From positions 4,006,593 through 4,070,592 of the forward strand of contig NZ_CP007142.1 of NCBI RefSeq assembly GCF_000940805.1: DNA of 64,000 bases, read 5' to 3'. Of this stretch, positions 6,826 through 15,419 are shown one piece after another. The position numbers and the translations under genes are program-made. Under the pieces are notes generated by a model, which was not told where the DNA came from, made no database searches, and worked only from the letters and a program-made list of their open reading frames with translations. The first letter of the stretch is position 1. Each line of letters begins with the position of its first letter. The stretch comes from Gynuella sunshinyii YC6258. GTDB taxonomy: Bacteria > Pseudomonadota > Gammaproteobacteria > Pseudomonadales > Natronospirillaceae.

Positions 6826-7325
6826 GTTATTGCTCCTTTATACAACGTCATGTCGTTTGTTGTGAAAAGCATATCGGCAAATACGTGAAATTCTTCAGTG
6901 CATTTGAAATGACTGATTCAAAAATGCCCAACTGTAGGTTATATGGTGAAACGGGCCAACGAGAGTAGCGAGCTTATCCTTAAAAAAATATCCATACCCC
7001 GATATTTGTATCGTCATAACAAAATATCAATAAGCTATTGAAGATAATCAGAGGCATCTTAATTTAAAGATCGATATTTCAACATACGCAAAGAACTTAG
7101 CAGGATCTTTCATTAATACAAATTCCAGAACGCCCCAGCCCCCAACCACCAAAACCAAACCAAAATGGTTATCTTGCATACATTTATTTTAGAACTATTC
7201 TTATCTTTCGTACGTATGCTGGAATCCATTTCCAACTGACAATACAACAACATTCCGACAGTATTGCCATCTCTTGATGACTTTTCGGACCCAGGAACAG
7301 GTTATTCAATCAAGGGAGTCTGCCC
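6826..7325. other. 500-bp intergenic region between divergent genes
   Basis: It separates the leftward unknown gene from the rightward cytochrome gene, so it must contain both promoters. It is AT-rich, with several short GATATTT/AAATATC inverted motifs around 6985-7030. I see no gene, operator or RNA that I can support. A Shine-Dalgarno (GGGAG) lies 8 nt before the cytochrome ATG at 7326. Confidence 0.6.
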
Positions 7326-9485
7326 ATGCAGCATCATGTAACTTTTGTTCGGCGAATTCTTTCCTTTTTATTTGTCCATAAGCGATCACTGTTTTATCTG
7401 CTCGTGACCATCATCACTATTCACCTCCTGTTACTGCTGGGAGGGAAAATCTATCAGCACCTGGATCGTGATCCGGACCGTGGCGCTATTGCCATAGCGG
7501 ACGGGGCATTTGGTGAGAGCTACAGCACTCCCATTTATTTGGAAGATGATGAAAGCACTGCTGTAGATGAAAGCCAGGGCTGGTCACACTCTGACAGTCT
7601 CTGGTTTTATAACATTACTCAGGGTTCGGCTTTGTTACCTTATGACTTTTACCTGAGTCTGGAGAGTGCTGATTCTGAGGAAAAGCTGCGCTCCAATCGC
7701 TTCATTGATTACTATCGTTATCTGCCACAGAAGAAGACTTTTTTTAACCCGGATGCGCTGGCTGTCGGCTTTGTCAAAGATACTTACCAGGGTAAGGATT
7801 ACATGGGTTTTACCTGTGCAGCCTGTCATACCGCTCAAATTAATTATCAGGGTCAGGCGGTGAGAATTGATGGCGGCCCGGCCATGGCCGATATGGTTGG
7901 GTATTTGACCGCCATTGAGAAGGCACTTCATCAGACCCGTTCAGATCCACAGAAGAAAGCACGGTTTATGAGTGCAGTGCTGGCACTGTCGAATGACTAT
8001 AAAAACCAGGAGGCCGTGGAGGCTGATCTGCAAAAATGGACCAATACCATTCAGTTGTATAACACAGTTAATCATAGCCATATTGATTACGGTTACGCCC
8101 GTCTCGATGCGTTTGGCCGAATCTATAATCGGGTGTTGCAGTATGTGCCGAATCGGCAGGATGTCTATGAACTATTAACCCAGGCCACCACCCCTGCCGG
8201 CCGCTACCTGATTTCTGATGAGCAAGCTAACAAGGTACTTGAGGGTATCAATGAAACCATCATCGGCAACGATCAGTTTGCATTGATCATTCAACGATTA
8301 ATGTCGCATGAGCCAGGCTATCCCGGCCTGACGCAGCGGCAGATGCTGATCGTCCGTAACGCTCTGTTTAACGAACCCGATGCGCCGGTCAGCTATCCGT
8401 TTCTCTGGGATATCGCGCGTTCGGATTATGTTCAATGGAATGGGCTGGCAGCGAATTCCGGTATAGGTCCGTTGGGCCGTAATACCGGAGAAGTGATCGG
8501 CGTGTTCGGTATTCTTGATTGGACGGCTAAAGACCATGGCTTCAGTATTTCCGCCTATCTCAGTGGCCAGAGGCATAAGCATAAACAGGTTGATTTCAAA
8601 CACTCTATCGATCTGGTGAACCTGAAACGTATTGAAAATCACCTCGGAACTTTGAAATCCCCGCTCTGGCCAGAAGCGCTGTTCGGGAACATTGATGTAG
8701 AAAAAGCCAGGGCCGGACAAAAGCTTTACGCCAGATACTGTGAAAGCTGTCATCAGGTCATTGATAGAAACAACGCCGATCGCATTGCGATTGCCAAGAT
8801 GACATCGGTCAACAGGATAAACACGGATCCCGCCATGGCAGACAATAGCGTCTCCTATCGTGGCAAATCCGGTAACTTCGTGAATACATTCCAGGCTGCC
8901 GGGGTTGGCAATGTTATCATTGCCGAAGATGCTCCCGTAGTACAGCTGTTAACATCGGTTACCAAAGGTGTGGTTGCAACACCCGATCCGGATAAGAATA
9001 TTTTTCGGCGCTGGGGAGACTGGTTATATACATTGGTCGGCTCATTTTTCACCAACCCAATACGCACCAGCAGTGTTAAAGCCGGCAACTATGACCCGGA
9101 TACCACCGCCAATCCCTATGCTTCGTTATTGTCCTACAAGGCCCGACCATTGAACGGTATCTGGGCAACAGCGCCATTTTTGCATAATGGCTCGGTGCCA
9201 TCGCTCTATGATCTGATGTTACCCAAGAAAAAAGCCGGAGATCCTGAAGATGGTGAGTACCGCCCGGATGAGTTCATGGTGGGCAGTCGCGAGTTTGACC
9301 CGGTAAAAGTCGGTTTTCGCAGCGACGGATATGATGGCACGGCCATGAAAACCATTCGTGTGGGTGATCTCAACAGCGGCCACGAATACGCCGCCGGACA
9401 CACGCCACAACCCGATGGCTCACTACCTCCTGCGCTGACGACAGAACAACGCTGGCAACTGTTGGAGTATCTGAAAACGTTATGA
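7326..9485 (+). CDS. RoxA-like di-haem cytochrome c (peroxidase/oxygenase superfamily)
   Basis: 719 aa. Residues 20-40 (LFYLLVTIITIHLLLLLGG) form an N-terminal membrane anchor or uncleaved signal, putting the rest in the periplasm. Two covalent haem sites are clear: C164-A-A-C-H168 and C472-E-S-C-H476. The segment QGWSHSDSLWFYNITQG, the closing LHNGSVPSLYDLMLP and GYDGTAM are characteristic of the large di-haem cytochrome group that includes the rubber oxygenases RoxA/RoxB and the Pseudomonas fatty-acid dioxygenases, rather than small CcpA peroxidases (about 330 aa). The likely activity is oxidative cleavage or dioxygenation of a hydrophobic unsaturated substrate; which one is unknown. It stands alone, so context gives no substrate. 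Confidence 0.8.
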   Translation: MQHHVTFVRRILSFLFVHKRSLFYLLVTIITIHLLLLLGGKIYQHLDRDPDRGAIAIADGAFGESYSTPIYLEDDESTAVDESQGWSHSDSLWFYNITQGSALLPYDFYLSLESADSEEKLRSNRFIDYYRYLPQKKTFFNPDALAVGFVKDTYQGKDYMGFTCAACHTAQINYQGQAVRIDGGPAMADMVGYLTAIEKALHQTRSDPQKKARFMSAVLALSNDYKNQEAVEADLQKWTNTIQLYNTVNHSHIDYGYARLDAFGRIYNRVLQYVPNRQDVYELLTQATTPAGRYLISDEQANKVLEGINETIIGNDQFALIIQRLMSHEPGYPGLTQRQMLIVRNALFNEPDAPVSYPFLWDIARSDYVQWNGLAANSGIGPLGRNTGEVIGVFGILDWTAKDHGFSISAYLSGQRHKHKQVDFKHSIDLVNLKRIENHLGTLKSPLWPEALFGNIDVEKARAGQKLYARYCESCHQVIDRNNADRIAIAKMTSVNRINTDPAMADNSVSYRGKSGNFVNTFQAAGVGNVIIAEDAPVVQLLTSVTKGVVATPDPDKNIFRRWGDWLYTLVGSFFTNPIRTSSVKAGNYDPDTTANPYASLLSYKARPLNGIWATAPFLHNGSVPSLYDLMLPKKKAGDPEDGEYRPDEFMVGSREFDPVKVGFRSDGYDGTAMKTIRVGDLNSGHEYAAGHTPQPDGSLPPALTTEQRWQLLEYLKTL

Positions 9486-9517
9486 TCCATCAAAGAAGAT
9501 TTGGGGGACGACTGGAT

Positions 9518-9540
9518 GATCACATGCTGCTGTGATCTTT
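9518..9540 (+). terminator. Possible Rho-independent terminator after the cytochrome gene
   Basis: GATCACA-TGCTGC-TGTGATC, a perfect 7-bp stem with a 6-nt loop, then TTT, 33 bp after the stop codon at 9485. The U-tract is short. Confidence 0.45.
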
Positions 9541-9572
9541 AGCTGACACAGAATTTTGAACACCCTCGGCTT

Positions 9573-9631
9573 GTCCAACAATAGGATATGTCGTGGCTCG
9601 GCCGCGCGCGATATATCCTTATTTGTTATAT
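9573..9631 (-). other. Isolated attC-like site, 3' end of the GIY-YIG cassette
   Basis: GTCCAAC (9573-9579) and GTTATAT (9625-9631) enclose GGATATGTCG..CGCGCGATATATCC, an imperfect hairpin. It aligns over its whole length to the attC at 663-717, sharing CTTG-YYCAACAAT, ATATGTCG-GGCT and CTTATTTGTTA. The stop codon of the adjacent gene (9626-9628) lies in the core, as in the main array. It is about 5 kb from the array's attI-like end and 8.9 kb from its sister site. Confidence 0.65.
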
Positions 9632-10312
9632 TTTTTCATTTTGTACATAAGGCCTAAAGGCATAGTTATACTTCCATGCCATATGGCCCTTGTGATAATA
9701 CAATTGATCAAATATTTTTCCTGTATCACCGCTTTGACTAACAAATTGTATATCACTACAAGAAGTACAGAACTTTCTCATAGTGGTCATCATTGACTTT
9801 ACTTTAACTCCGAACAGCTCTGAAAGAGCTAAAGCGCTTGCAAAACCAGAGACGATATTGTCTGTATAACCAAATAGATGGTGGTCAATGGTTTGTCCGA
9901 TAGAGAAAGCAATCGTAGAGTCTATAAGCTTACTTTCTTTCAGAGTGACTCTTCTATTATATTTATCCATTTTTAGGTCATTTTGTAACCCAATGTACTC
10001 ACAATAATATTCGTGATTATCTAAGTAGTTCGATATCCACTTTATTAGCTCAATAGCACTACCTAAGTTAACATCAAAAAACTCTTTTTCTTTTCTATAT
10101 CTGAATCTTTCCAACAACATATGCATTCTTATTTCTGCAGCATTTACATCAGATACACTTTTTGAGTACTCCAAAACAAAAACATCGGGTATAGAAGTAC
10201 ACTTACTCAGAGAAGATATCCTTTCTTTGGGGTCGACCTTTGTTAATCCAATTTTAAGAAGTCCTTTCTTCAGAGCGCTGTTGCTTGCAATATATATATG
10301 ACCTTTTCTCAT
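9626..10312 (-). CDS. GIY-YIG superfamily protein (T5orf172/Mug113 type), isolated cassette
   Basis: 228 aa. Residues 1-95 carry the GIY-YIG core in the T5orf172/Mug113 variant: GHIYIAS, then LLKIGLTK (the second strand), DPKERISSLSKCTSIPDVF, an EIRMHMLLERFR helix with conserved E and H, and KEFFDV. Residues 100-228 have no recognised domain. GIY-YIG domains cut DNA or RNA; members of this subgroup occur in phages, mobile elements and defence loci. The gene is more AT-rich than the PKS operon beside it and is followed by an attC-like site, which supports arrival as a cassette. No matching core site was found upstream of its start, so the right-hand cassette boundary is missing or decayed. Confidence 0.75.
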   Translation of the reverse strand: MRKGHIYIASNSALKKGLLKIGLTKVDPKERISSLSKCTSIPDVFVLEYSKSVSDVNAAEIRMHMLLERFRYRKEKEFFDVNLGSAIELIKWISNYLDNHEYYCEYIGLQNDLKMDKYNRRVTLKESKLIDSTIAFSIGQTIDHHLFGYTDNIVSGFASALALSELFGVKVKSMMTTMRKFCTSCSDIQFVSQSGDTGKIFDQLYYHKGHMAWKYNYAFRPYVQNEKI

Positions 10313-10482
10313 AGATGCCGATGATACCTCAATGTAGTTGGAGTTTTTTCAGTATACCTATCACAAAAAAAGTCAATGGAACGAAGGTCGCTTATAGGAC
10401 ACTTGTATGGTTCAATTTCATTGTTCACCGCTATTCCCTCACCCGTTCTATAGATAAGGTAAAGTTTACCCATGCCAATAAA

Positions 10483-10926
10483 TCAGGAACCCTTGTGCTC
10501 ACAAAACCGTTTCAGGCTCAGGTTCATTTGCACAAATCCGTCGGCGGCGTTCTGCGCCAGTTTTGTCCACATAAATCTGATCAGGAAGCCGTCGTATTCT
10601 TCGCGGTTGATCAAACGACAGCGGTGTTCTGAGATACTTTCCAGTTCCAGTGAATGGGTTCCGGCGAAGATGCTCTTCAACAGGAATTTGCCAAACCAAC
10701 GGATGTTTCTGCCTTCTTCTACGGCAAGCACATTGGCTTTGAAATTCATTGAATCCTGATTCGGGAATGTCACGCTGATGTGCAGTTCGCTGCCCACTTG
10801 GGGTTTTCCCTGGATACGGGTTAAAAACGGGTTCCACTGATGATACGTATCGAAATCGAGCAGTACTTTCCAGACTTCCTGAATCGGGGCATCGATTTCA
10901 ATTTCAGTTCTGACTTCACGTCCCAT
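10483..10926 (-). CDS. SRPBCC-family protein (START/polyketide-cyclase-like fold)
   Basis: 147 aa. The N-terminus VRTEIEIDAPIQEVWKVLLDFDTYHQWNPF is the signature of the SRPBCC helix-grip fold, and the length is right for a single domain. Such proteins bind hydrophobic ligands in a deep cavity. Members act as cyclases or dehydratases on polyketides or as simple binding proteins. It is the last gene of the PKS operon, starting 5 nt after the trans-enoylreductase with its Shine-Dalgarno inside that gene. A role in binding, cyclising or modifying the polyketide is inferred from position only; it could equally be a housekeeping lipid-binding protein co-transcribed with the cluster. No terminator was found downstream. 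Confidence 0.75.
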   Translation of the reverse strand: MGREVRTEIEIDAPIQEVWKVLLDFDTYHQWNPFLTRIQGKPQVGSELHISVTFPNQDSMNFKANVLAVEEGRNIRWFGKFLLKSIFAGTHSLELESISEHRCRLINREEYDGFLIRFMWTKLAQNAADGFVQMNLSLKRFCEHKGS

Positions 10927-10931
10927 ACAAC

Positions 10932-12290
10932 TTACACCTCTGTCAGTAAAAACTGGTTAACATGATCCTGAGCGCCCTGCATCAGTTTATGGGCAATATC
11001 CACAACATGTCGGTTGCGCCATGATTCCAGCGCGGTTCCTTTTACCCATTGGTTAAATGCGCCCAGGGCCGGGCCACTTTGCACCTGATAGTTCACCCGC
11101 TGGGATTGTTCTCCCCGCAATGCCATGCGGGTGCCATGCACGAAGTACCATTTAAAGATCAGGGCCATTTTGTGTTTTGGAGAGCTGGCGGCTTTGGTGA
11201 TCTCCTGTGGCCGGTGGCGACGATAGAAGGCTTCAGTTTCTGCCCAGATATCGCTGATCTTACGGGCGAAGATCTGTTCTTCCAGTTTGCTGATAACGTC
11301 TGCCGGAATGCTGTCTATAGCATCGTAATTGCGGTACAGCTCGTACAGTTTATTGGCCCGAACATGGAACAACGTGCCTTTTTTAAGAACCTGAACTTTG
11401 GCACCCAGTTCGAACATGTCACCTGCGGGAACGATGGCCATATCCTGGGGTTGGGCTTTTTCGAGCATGTTTTTAACATCCTCACTGATGCCGGCTTCCA
11501 CGGTACATTGGTTAATGCTGCCGGTAACGACGAAGTCAGCCCCCAGCATAAATGCAGCCGCCAGTGCATGAGGGGTTCCGAGACCGCCGGCGGCCCCTAC
11601 TCTGACCGGGCGCGGATATTCAAAGCGGCGGTTATATTCATCAGCCAGCAGGCGAATGGCTGGAAATAACACCGTCATCACCCCCTGGTCAGTATGGCCA
11701 CCGGAATCGGATTCCACGCAGATATCATCGGCCATGGGAACCTGAGGTGCCAATTGTGCCTGGGCCGGGGTGATCAATCCCTGTTGCAGCAGGGAGGCAA
11801 CTTTGTCATCAGGCGGCGGTGATAAAAACCGGGCTGCCACTTCAGGCCGCGAGACTTTAGCGATGATTCTGTTTCGGCACAGGGGTTTTCCATCCGGGCC
11901 AGCAGTCAATCCCGCCACACGGTAATACACCAGCGCTTCGGAAATACTGATGTATGACGCCGCTTCAATCACACTAATACCATGTTTGAGATACAGCTGA
12001 ATCAGCGCGGTTTCTTTTTCCGGTTCTTCAAAATTACTGAGCATGTTCATCCCAAACGGCTTATCCGCGCCGGCCGCCTGTTTGATGTTGACAATACTGC
12101 GCTCCACTTCGTCGAACTTCATCCCGCCGGTACCCAGAAAACTCAGCATGCCCTGACTGGCCATGGCAATCACCAGTTCGGCCGAGGCAATGCCTTTATA
12201 CATGGCACCTGCCACATACGGATGCCGGACCCGATACTCACGAAGAAATTCCTTACTACCCAAATGAATAAACCGCCCGCGCGAATTCAT
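10932..12290 (-). CDS. PfaD-family trans-acting enoylreductase
   Basis: 452 aa, the usual size for stand-alone trans-ERs of trans-AT PKSs and PUFA synthases. The FMN-binding TIM barrel of the 2-nitropropane-dioxygenase-like superfamily is seen as FLGTGGM near 50, DDICVESDSGGHTDQG (about 188-204) with the conserved SGGHTD segment, VGAAGGLGTPHALAAAFMLGADFVVTGSINQ (about 230-260), and an all-helical C-terminal region. It would reduce alpha,beta-double bonds on ACP-bound intermediates using NAD(P)H. None of the three PKS proteins contains an in-line ER, so this is the only visible source of saturated carbons. Strong ribosome-binding site (GGAAGGGG) 4 nt before the ATG; 20 nt from the ABC permease gene. 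Confidence 0.92.
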   Translation of the reverse strand: MNSRGRFIHLGSKEFLREYRVRHPYVAGAMYKGIASAELVIAMASQGMLSFLGTGGMKFDEVERSIVNIKQAAGADKPFGMNMLSNFEEPEKETALIQLYLKHGISVIEAASYISISEALVYYRVAGLTAGPDGKPLCRNRIIAKVSRPEVAARFLSPPPDDKVASLLQQGLITPAQAQLAPQVPMADDICVESDSGGHTDQGVMTVLFPAIRLLADEYNRRFEYPRPVRVGAAGGLGTPHALAAAFMLGADFVVTGSINQCTVEAGISEDVKNMLEKAQPQDMAIVPAGDMFELGAKVQVLKKGTLFHVRANKLYELYRNYDAIDSIPADVISKLEEQIFARKISDIWAETEAFYRRHRPQEITKAASSPKHKMALIFKWYFVHGTRMALRGEQSQRVNYQVQSGPALGAFNQWVKGTALESWRNRHVVDIAHKLMQGAQDHVNQFLLTEV

Positions 12291-12310
12291 AAAACCCCTT
12301 CCTTTAACAG

Positions 12311-13036
12311 TTATTTCAACGCATTGGATCTGTAGCGTTTTAACAACACCCAGCAGATCACCCAGGAATACACCAAGCCGGTCACCAGGCAGGCCATAAA
12401 TGGAGCTGTTTGTTCAGCCAACCCATACTGATAGGCTTTGATGACCCAGAAAAACGGAAAAATACCGGCAATCCAACTGAGTTTGCTGGCAGCAAAAAAA
12501 TACAGCACCAGCATCGGCACCAACAGCATGAAGCCGGTGCTTTTCATCATCGCAAATCCTTCCAGTGTGTTGCGGGCGATACCGGCAATCATCAATGCCT
12601 GTAACGGAATCTGCCAGGCCGCCACGCATACCAGTAACAACAGGCTGATCGCATTGATTGATACCAGGCCCAGCAGTTGATGCACAAAATAAGTCATTAC
12701 GATGGCAATGATGGCGGTAATCACAAAGCGGTAATAGAGATACCGGTCATTGTTCAATGGCGTTACGGCAATAGCCCGAAAAACTCCCTGCTCTTTTTCC
12801 TCCAGTAACTGAAATCCCAGTACGATGCCCATGTTCATCGGTGTTAGCAGGGCAATGGCCAGGGTTGTAATCCAGGCATATTGTTGCAGTGCGATGTCTG
12901 GATAGTGTTGTCCGCTGTAGACCCAGGCAGCCTTAACGATCAATGCCGTGACCCAGGGAGCGATGTACATGAACACCATAAAAGAGTCACTGATGATGCG
13001 CTTGGCATCGGTTTTGAAAATCTGTGTAATGACCAT
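12311..13036 (-). CDS. ABC-2 type transporter permease
   Basis: 241 aa starting MVITQIFKTDAKRIISD. A frame open to 13081 exists, but the ATG at 13036 has GGAG 8 nt upstream and sits 2 nt after the stop of the preceding gene, so it was chosen. Six hydrophobic segments are visible, with the EEKEQGVFRAIAVTPLNNDRYLYYRF loop between helices two and three, which is typical of ABC-2 permeases contacting the ATPase. With the neighbouring permease and ATPase it forms a heterodimeric exporter in the inner membrane. Position inside the PKS operon argues for export of the polyketide or self-resistance; this is inference. Confidence 0.85.
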   Translation of the reverse strand: MVITQIFKTDAKRIISDSFMVFMYIAPWVTALIVKAAWVYSGQHYPDIALQQYAWITTLAIALLTPMNMGIVLGFQLLEEKEQGVFRAIAVTPLNNDRYLYYRFVITAIIAIVMTYFVHQLLGLVSINAISLLLLVCVAAWQIPLQALMIAGIARNTLEGFAMMKSTGFMLLVPMLVLYFFAASKLSWIAGIFPFFWVIKAYQYGLAEQTAPFMACLVTGLVYSWVICWVLLKRYRSNALK

Positions 13037-13038
13037 GA

Positions 13039-13722
13039 TTATTTCTCCACCATTGCTTTGGGATAGGCATGACGCAACCACAGATAAAACACCACCAGCC
13101 AGAATGCGGCAGTGGCCATATTGACGATGGATAAGCCGCCATACTGGGCATTATCGGAAAACATCATGGTCAGCCCGAACGTCGGCATCAGGTAAAACAG
13201 CGGATGGTAATAAAGCTCAAAATAAGAAAGATATGGCAGCAACCATAGTGGACTGACCAAGCCGATGCGAACGATGAGCCGGCTGACATTCGGCGCATAA
13301 ATAACCAGCAGATAACCGATGATGGCATAAATGGCGGAATTCAAAGCGCAGATGAACAATAGCTCCAGCAGTTCTGTCCACGGCACATACAACACCACGA
13401 TCAGACAACTGATAACCGTTGTCACCAGGCAGATCAGAATCACCCGGGTCCATACTTTGAGGGTAAAGTTAAGCGGTGTTACCCCAAAAGCCAACAGCAC
13501 TTTCTGACGGTTTTCGAGCAGATGCAGGCCCATACAGAACAGCAACGCCACCGAGGCCACATCCATGGATAACACCAGTCCCAGCACTTTCATGGAATAA
13601 CTTTGCGGGACAAACGCCAGCACGCTGAACCAGAGCACAGTCACGATGGCCGCCACCACCAGAAAACCCGAGCGTGCCTGGAACAGAATTTCAGCTTTTG
13701 ACAGAGCAAGCCACTGATTCAT
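13039..13722 (-). CDS. ABC-2 type transporter permease
   Basis: 227 aa with about six membrane helices (strongest at 17-37, 43-65, 93-117, 121-144, 146-170 and 196-217). HLLENRQKVLLAFGVTPLNFTLKVWTR is a cytoplasmic loop with the TPLN motif shared with the second permease (ITPLNNDRYL there), suggesting the two arose by duplication. The start codon overlaps the ATPase stop (ATGA, 13719-13722), so translation is probably coupled. Partner of the genes on both sides in an exporter of the small-molecule type. Confidence 0.85.
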   Translation of the reverse strand: MNQWLALSKAEILFQARSGFLVVAAIVTVLWFSVLAFVPQSYSMKVLGLVLSMDVASVALLFCMGLHLLENRQKVLLAFGVTPLNFTLKVWTRVILICLVTTVISCLIVVLYVPWTELLELLFICALNSAIYAIIGYLLVIYAPNVSRLIVRIGLVSPLWLLPYLSYFELYYHPLFYLMPTFGLTMMFSDNAQYGGLSIVNMATAAFWLVVFYLWLRHAYPKAMVEK

Positions 13723-14570
13723 GTCAGACGCACTCCTGTCAGTTCGATGAATACCTGTTCGAGGCTGGCTTCCAGACTGTGAATGGTCTGGATATCGTGT
13801 TGTTTCAGCAGTTCAGTAAAGTCAGCGTTGTGACCAATGTCGGTCAGATCGAACACCTGTTTACGAACACTGTCCCGTTCTTTGTATGTGACTTCCACCT
13901 GACCTTTACCGTACTGCTGTTTCATCTGATACGGCGAGTCGATGTTACGGATCTCACCGCCAGCGATAAAACCTACGGTGTCACACAGCTCCTCAGCATC
14001 ATGCATGTTGTGGGTGGTGATAAAGATGGTAACCCCTTGCTCCCTAAGCTCTTTGATGTAGTCCTTGAGCTTCATGCTGTTGGTGGGGTCGAGTCCGGAG
14101 GTGGGTTCGTCCAGAAACAACAGATCAGGTTTGCCCAGCAACGAACGGGCGAAATTAAGGCGCATTTTCATGCCTTTGGAAAAACTCGAAACCCGTTTAT
14201 CTTTATCTTCCAGCAGCCCTACCCGCTCAAGCAGATATTCCGGTGAATTGGAGGTCGCATACATGGCCGCAAACAGGCGCAGGTTTTCCAGCGCGGTCAG
14301 CGATTCATAGTGGTTAGGCAGCTCGAAGCCCACGCCGATTTTTTCGTAGAGGTTACGCCCCCAGTCATACACCTCTTTGTCGTGAACTTTTACCTGCCCC
14401 TGGTAGCCTTTGAGCAGCCCGCACAGAATTTTTTGAGTGGTGCTTTTGCCAGAACCGGAAGGTCCGAGGAAGCCGAAAATTTCGCCCTTGGAAATATCAA
14501 AACTCAAGGATTTCAAAACCTCTGCCTGTCCTGTCTGATAGGAAAAACGCAAATCTTTAACTGATATCAT
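13719..14570 (-). CDS. ABC transporter ATP-binding protein
   Basis: 283 aa. Walker A GPSGSGKST (about 36-44), signature SSFSKGMKMRLNFARSL (about 134-150), Walker B LLFLDEPTSGLDP, and switch histidine in FITTHNMHDAEE are all present, so it should hydrolyse ATP. The C-terminal 60 residues form the extra domain common in drug- and antibiotic-exporting ABC-2 systems. It lies 60 nt downstream of the thioesterase, the largest gap in the operon, with only a weak Shine-Dalgarno. It energises the two permeases encoded immediately after it. Confidence 0.92.
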   Translation of the reverse strand: MISVKDLRFSYQTGQAEVLKSLSFDISKGEIFGFLGPSGSGKSTTQKILCGLLKGYQGQVKVHDKEVYDWGRNLYEKIGVGFELPNHYESLTALENLRLFAAMYATSNSPEYLLERVGLLEDKDKRVSSFSKGMKMRLNFARSLLGKPDLLFLDEPTSGLDPTNSMKLKDYIKELREQGVTIFITTHNMHDAEELCDTVGFIAGGEIRNIDSPYQMKQQYGKGQVEVTYKERDSVRKQVFDLTDIGHNADFTELLKQHDIQTIHSLEASLEQVFIELTGVRLT

Positions 14571-14630
14571 TAAGTTAGCTGTCCGTTAGGTAATTTGAAT
14601 CAATAATGGTCTGCATCAGCATCGAAACAT

Positions 14631-15419
14631 TTACGATACCTGCCCTCTGACCATCGAATATCGTTCCATTGAATCACGAACATGAGTGACTATTCCTTTC
14701 GCGACAGCATCAATAGACTGGTTAATATAAAAGTGCCCTCCTGGCCAGGACCTGAACTCTTTCTGAATTGCAAAAAAGCGATTCCAGCCGACCACATCCT
14801 GTAATGGTGAGTAGCTGTCATCCGCCCCGCCCCAGATCACTACAGGTGTCATCAATGGCCGATCAGGCTCACACTGATAAGATTCGAAAACCCGCATATC
14901 GGTTTTGATGGCTGGCAGAAACAGTTCCATCATTGCGTCATTCTCCAGGATCTCGGCAGGGATACCATCGTAAATTCTCAGGCGTTGCAGAAAATCACGA
15001 TCAGGCAGATGAGACATGGGGTTGTGATTGGCGATGTCCGGTGGACGGCTGGCCGACATGATGACCATACGTGGCAATGCCTGTTTGAGAGTTTGCAGTT
15101 GCCGGCACAGCGCATGCGCCACTCTGCCGCCCAAACTATGGCCAAAGAGGTACAGAGGTTTGTCAGTCAGCATCGGCAAAAACTCACAGATATCCTCGAT
15201 CAGTTCCGCCACCGACTGACACAAAGGCTCCGAAAATCTCGTCCCGTGGCCAGGCATCTGATACACCAGCACATCGATATCGTCCGGCATGCGTTTCAGT
15301 AACGGCTGATAAGCCGCAGCGCTGCCGCCGGCAAATGGAAACATCAATAATCGGGCATCGGCCTGATCATTTAACTGCATCCGGAAAAACCGGCGGCGCA
15401 TGGCGTGTTCCGTACTCAT
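14631..15419 (-). CDS. Type II thioesterase
   Basis: 262 aa alpha/beta-hydrolase. Markers are LLMFPFAGGSAAAYQPL, YQMPGHGTR, the nucleophile elbow FGHSLGG with S95, the acid region WGGADDSYSPL, and the histidine in PGGHFYINQ. This is the RifR/GrsT-like editing thioesterase family, which removes stalled or wrong acyl groups from carrier proteins. Its start overlaps the monooxygenase stop (ATGA, 15416-15419). Distinct from the thioesterase domains at the end of the third PKS. Confidence 0.92.
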   Translation of the reverse strand: MSTEHAMRRRFFRMQLNDQADARLLMFPFAGGSAAAYQPLLKRMPDDIDVLVYQMPGHGTRFSEPLCQSVAELIEDICEFLPMLTDKPLYLFGHSLGGRVAHALCRQLQTLKQALPRMVIMSASRPPDIANHNPMSHLPDRDFLQRLRIYDGIPAEILENDAMMELFLPAIKTDMRVFESYQCEPDRPLMTPVVIWGGADDSYSPLQDVVGWNRFFAIQKEFRSWPGGHFYINQSIDAVAKGIVTHVRDSMERYSMVRGQVS

